Assembly (NCBI GenBank): GCA_903870185.1
Contig: CAIQCE010000100.1
Coordinates: 1-9,532 of the forward strand
DNA: 9,532 nt
Direction: 5' to 3'
Source of the DNA: an uncultured Gammaproteobacteria bacterium
Lineage (GTDB): Bacteria > Pseudomonadota > Gammaproteobacteria > Coxiellales > Coxiellaceae
The notes beneath the pieces were generated by a model. The model saw only the letters and a program-made list of their open reading frames with translations. It was not told where the DNA came from and ran no database searches. Shown here in pieces: positions 7,576 to 9,532 of this stretch. The position numbers were made by a program, and so were the translations under genes. Position 1 is the first letter of the stretch; every line of letters starts with the position of its first letter.

Positions 7576-7594
7576 CCCCTCTGAAGCGACAGAG
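7576..7594 (-). promoter_or_regulatory. lnt ribosome binding site with adjoining small inverted repeat
   Basis: On the minus strand, CTCTG-TCGCTT-CAGAG (7594-7579) is a perfect 5-bp inverted repeat. Its 3' arm runs into GAGGGG (7581-7576), the probable ribosome binding site of lnt. The purine run fixes the lnt start at 7566 rather than 7602. A regulatory hairpin is possible, but the stem is short. Confidence 0.4.
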
Positions 7595-7655
7595 TTTATC
7601 ATAGGTCACTTGTTTAAGCCGAGTAGGCGCGATAACTTTTAGAGTGAGGGAAGGG

Positions 7656-8246
7656 ATGTTAAATAAGATCTGGTTATTCTTAATGGGTTCTTCAGTCGTT
7701 GTGGGACTGTTCACAGGTCGATTGCCTGAGGTTGTGGCCTCAGTGACTACGAATGCCAAATTAGGTGCAGAGCTTGCTTTAGGCTTGCTCGGTATATTAA
7801 CTTTTTGGCTAGGTATTATGAAATTAGCTGAAGTGTCAGGATTGATGCACCTATTATCCAAGGCTTTAAAACCGCTATTGATTCGATTGTTTTCTGATGT
7901 GCCGCCGGATCATCCTGCTATGGGTTCGATGCTTATGAATATTACTGCCAATATGTTAGGGCTTGCAAATGCGGCGACTCCATTTGGATTGAGAGCGATG
8001 GAGGAATTAAATAGTTTAAATAAAGTACCGGGTGTGGCAACGAATGCGATGTGTACTTTTTTAGCGATTAATACTTCGAGTGTGCAGTTGATTCCAGCCA
8101 CTGCGATTGCTTATTTAGTCATGGCGGGAGCGACTCATCCAACTCGTGTCATCATGAGTAGTTTGATTGCTACTAGTTGTTCAACCCTGGTGGCCATTAT
8201 GGCTGTTAAGCTTTTTACCAGGTTACGCTGGTTTAACAATTTGTGA
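7656..8246 (+). CDS. spmA: SpmA-type nucleoside recognition (Gate) domain membrane protein
   Basis: The product is a 196-residue integral membrane protein of the spore maturation protein A family, whose members also occur in many bacteria that do not sporulate. Family-typical motifs are NITANMLGLANAATPFG (95-111), followed by RAMEELN, and FLAINTSSVQLIP (135-147). Hydrophobic segments lie near residues 6-22, 40-58, 94-108, 145-157 and 164-183. The molecular role outside sporulation is not established; the Gate/nucleoside-recognition fold suggests a transporter or pore subunit formed with SpmB. The ATG at 7656 is preferred because GAGGG ends 5 nt upstream; a GTG four codons earlier (7644) is possible but has no such site. 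The gene diverges from lnt across an 89-bp gap in which I see no convincing promoter for either gene, and it is followed 35 bp later by spmB. Confidence 0.88.
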   Translation: MLNKIWLFLMGSSVVVGLFTGRLPEVVASVTTNAKLGAELALGLLGILTFWLGIMKLAEVSGLMHLLSKALKPLLIRLFSDVPPDHPAMGSMLMNITANMLGLANAATPFGLRAMEELNSLNKVPGVATNAMCTFLAINTSSVQLIPATAIAYLVMAGATHPTRVIMSSLIATSCSTLVAIMAVKLFTRLRWFNNL

Positions 8247-8281
8247 TTCTATTGGGACGGAAATGAAGTCTTTAGGAGTGA

Positions 8282-8830
8282 ATGATGAATTTTGATGCTA
8301 TTTTAGAAGTTATTTCGAATCTATTTTTCCTCAGTTTTGTGGTAGGTATTCCTCTTTATGCCAGCTTTAAAAAGATTAAAGTTTATGACGTATTTATAGA
8401 AGGGGCTCGTGATGGCTTTCAAATTGCGATTAAGATTTTGCCATATTTAGTCGCGATGTTGGTGGCTATCGGGATGTTTAGAGCTTCTGGTGCTTTAGAT
8501 TTGATTAGCCAATATGGTGCCCCTTTGTGGAAATTTTTAGGAGTTCCAGTGGATGTATTGCCTTTGATTTTAATAAGGCCTTTGTCAGGGACGGGTGCTA
8601 CAGGAATTATGGCTGAGCTAATTCATCATCACGGAGGAAATTCCTATATTGCACAATTAGCAGCTACTATTATGGCGAGTACAGAAACAACATTTTATGT
8701 GGTGGCTGTTTATTTTGGTTCAGTGGCTATTAAAAAAACTCGGCAGGCTATACCGGCGGGATTGCTGGCTGATTTAGCAGGAGTAATTGCTTCCTTATGG
8801 ATTTGTAAAATTTTATTTTTAAATGGATAA
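8282..8830 (+). CDS. spmB: SpmB-type nucleoside recognition (Gate) domain membrane protein
   Basis: The product is a 182-residue membrane protein of the spore maturation protein B family and the expected partner of the preceding gene. Diagnostic stretches are FIEGARDGFQIAIKILPYLVA (38-58, start of the Gate domain), RPLSGTGATG (99-108) and STETTFYVVAVYFG (133-146), then the helical IPAGLLADLAGVIASLW. Hydrophobic segments cover roughly residues 9-27, 48-66, 92-110, 135-149 and 158-177. Two ATG codons stand side by side (8282 and 8285) after AGGAG (8274-8278). The second has the better 6-nt spacing, a one-residue difference. The 35-bp gap and shared strand support a two-gene spmA-spmB operon. 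The exact function in a non-sporulating organism is unknown. No clear terminator follows the stop. Confidence 0.9.
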   Translation: MMNFDAILEVISNLFFLSFVVGIPLYASFKKIKVYDVFIEGARDGFQIAIKILPYLVAMLVAIGMFRASGALDLISQYGAPLWKFLGVPVDVLPLILIRPLSGTGATGIMAELIHHHGGNSYIAQLAATIMASTETTFYVVAVYFGSVAIKKTRQAIPAGLLADLAGVIASLWICKILFLNG

Positions 8831-8857
8831 AACATAAAACTTGAATTACAAAAACTA

Positions 8858-8886
8858 TCGACTCTTCAGTCAAAAACTGCTATATA
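8858..8886 (+). promoter_or_regulatory. Putative extended -10 promoter of the H1-like gene
   Basis: TCGACT (8858-8863, 4 of 6 matches to -35) is followed by 17 nt and TATATA (8881-8886), preceded by the extended -10 element TGC (8878-8880). An overlapping TATAAT occurs at 8885-8890. The AT-rich setting after spmB supports independent transcription of the H1-like gene, with a leader of about 80 nt. This is an estimate by eye. Confidence 0.45.
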
Positions 8887-8896
8887 TAATCGCCAT

Positions 8897-8917
8897 AGGA
8901 AAGCCGTTTGGTTTTCT
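8897..8917 (+). other. Possible hairpin in the leader of the H1-like gene
   Basis: AGGAAAGCC-GTTT-GGTTTTCT can fold as eight base pairs (one G-T) with a single bulged G and a four-base loop. It lies just after the predicted -10 and could stabilise the leader, or be a weak terminator of the spmA-spmB operon, although only a short T-run is present within the stem. Confidence 0.25.
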
Positions 8918-8971
8918 GGAATAGGAATTAATGATTACTGCTCTGTTATAACTAACCAAAAGGAAATGATA

Positions 8972-9532
8972 ATGGCAAAGGCAACAAAGAAAAAATCAAC
9001 CGTTAAAAAACCAATCGCTAAAAAGTCTACAGTTAAAAAATTAACCGCTAAAAAGCCAGTTGCTAAACGATCAACTGCTAAAAAATCAGTTGCTAAAGTT
9101 TCTAAGAAAGTGGTAGGAAATAATGATCACCAGCATTGTATTTCTATGCATGTAGCATGTGCGACCCAAGCTATTCATGCAAAATCTAAAGAATTGGATA
9201 AAGCGAAGAAAGCACATACCAGCCATCTTGCTAAAGCTAAATCTCTTAAAACAAAATTGGCAGCTTTGAGTGCTAAGCTTAAAAAGAAAGCTGTGAAAGG
9301 TGGTGCTGCATTAGTTAAGAAGGCAAAGGCTGAAGTAGAAGCTGTTGCTAAGTTGCTTAAGAAATCAGCTGCTGATTTTGAAGTAGTTCAAAAAGAAGTG
9401 AATTCATTAAAGCAAGAACAGGCTAAATTGTCTGAATTAGGCAAGGTGATTGCTAAGTTTGAAAAAGCTTGGGCTGCTAAAGTGGCTAAGGCTGTTAAGA
9501 AAGCTAAGAAACCTAAGAAGAAAAAGGCTAAA
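8972..9532 (+). CDS. Histone H1-like lysine-rich DNA-binding protein (partial, open at window end)
   Basis: The frame gives 187 residues from the ATG at 8972, which has AGGA at 8961-8964 (spacing 7), and runs open off the window. The first ~46 residues are a basic arm built of pentapeptides such as STVKK, PIAKK and LTAKK, the alanine/lysine/proline composition of histone H1 tails and of bacterial H1-like proteins (Chlamydia Hc1/Hc2, Coxiella Hq1). Residues 53-69 carry a cluster of four His and two Cys (HQHCISMHVACATQAIH). Residues about 70-165 are rich in Lys, Ala, Leu and Glu, predicted by eye to be a long helix or coiled coil. A second basic tail begins near 170 (AKAVKKAKKPKKKKAK). The likely role is DNA binding and nucleoid compaction; this is inferred from composition, since such proteins diverge quickly. 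A ribosomal or other lysine-rich protein is the main alternative. It has its own probable promoter. Confidence 0.7.
   Translation, partial: MAKATKKKSTVKKPIAKKSTVKKLTAKKPVAKRSTAKKSVAKVSKKVVGNNDHQHCISMHVACATQAIHAKSKELDKAKKAHTSHLAKAKSLKTKLAALSAKLKKKAVKGGAALVKKAKAEVEAVAKLLKKSAADFEVVQKEVNSLKQEQAKLSELGKVIAKFEKAWAAKVAKAVKKAKKPKKKKAK
8996..9100 (+). repeat. Seven 15-bp coding repeats (pentapeptide [SPL][TVI][VA]KK)
   Basis: Residues 9-43 of the H1-like protein read STVKK, PIAKK, STVKK, LTAKK, PVAKR, STAKK, SVAKV: seven consecutive five-residue units, 105 bp. At DNA level the units share a GCTAAA or GTTAAA core but differ at third positions, so the array is old or under protein-level selection rather than freshly duplicated. 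The last unit is decayed (KV instead of KK). Confidence 0.7.

Noticed and set aside
7568..7861. 97-codon minus-strand frame covering the lnt-spmA gap
   Set aside because: It is antisense to the well-supported spmA start and has no family features; it ends just before the chosen lnt start only by chance.
7910..8101. 63-codon minus-strand frame
   Set aside because: Antisense to the conserved SpmA motifs, hence a shadow.
8841..8890. TTGAAT (8841-8846) as -35 paired with TATAAT (8885-8890)
   Set aside because: The spacing is 38 nt, far too long for a sigma70 promoter; the 8858-8886 arrangement is preferred.

Overview
The window reads as chromosome of a low-GC gammaproteobacterium. It has Gram-negative outer-membrane genes (lnt, lptE) and the gammaproteobacterial order lnt ... 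leuS-lptE-holA-nadD. A histone H1-like gene and a lone TraI-like gene point to a host-associated lineage such as Legionellales (Coxiella/Legionella relatives). That placement is inference from gene content; no search was run.

Layout. Bases 1-4415 (minus strand) hold one tightly packed operon, transcribed leuS > lptE > holA > nadD. The gaps are 9, 2 and 1 nt, and nadD is cut by the window start. A 123-bp divergent control region (4416-4538) carries back-to-back promoter-like sequences. Bases 4539-5843 (plus) encode a 434-residue protein with the two-domain layout of conjugative TraI (MobH-type) proteins, but the expected metal ligands of its HD-like domain appear replaced. Bases 5844-6072 are a convergent intergenic region with two dispersed-repeat-like palindromic elements. 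Bases 6073-7566 (minus) encode the apolipoprotein N-acyltransferase Lnt. Diverging from it are an spmA/spmB pair of nucleoside-recognition-domain membrane proteins (7656-8246 and 8282-8830). A promoter-like region follows, then a very lysine-rich histone H1-like protein that begins at 8972 and runs open off the window end.

How the genes work together. Lnt (lipoprotein maturation) and LptE (the lipoprotein partner of the LptD LPS translocon) both serve the outer membrane. LeuS, HolA and NadD are housekeeping enzymes of translation, replication and NAD synthesis that commonly share this operon. The TraI-like gene stands on the opposite strand between lnt and leuS and interrupts an otherwise conserved order. 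With repeat elements on its 3' side and no other conjugation gene in view, it looks like an acquired and domesticated gene. The most unusual items are this degenerate TraI-like protein and the H1-like protein with a pentapeptide-repeat basic arm and a His/Cys cluster. No CRISPR array, tRNA, rRNA or intact insertion sequence was seen.
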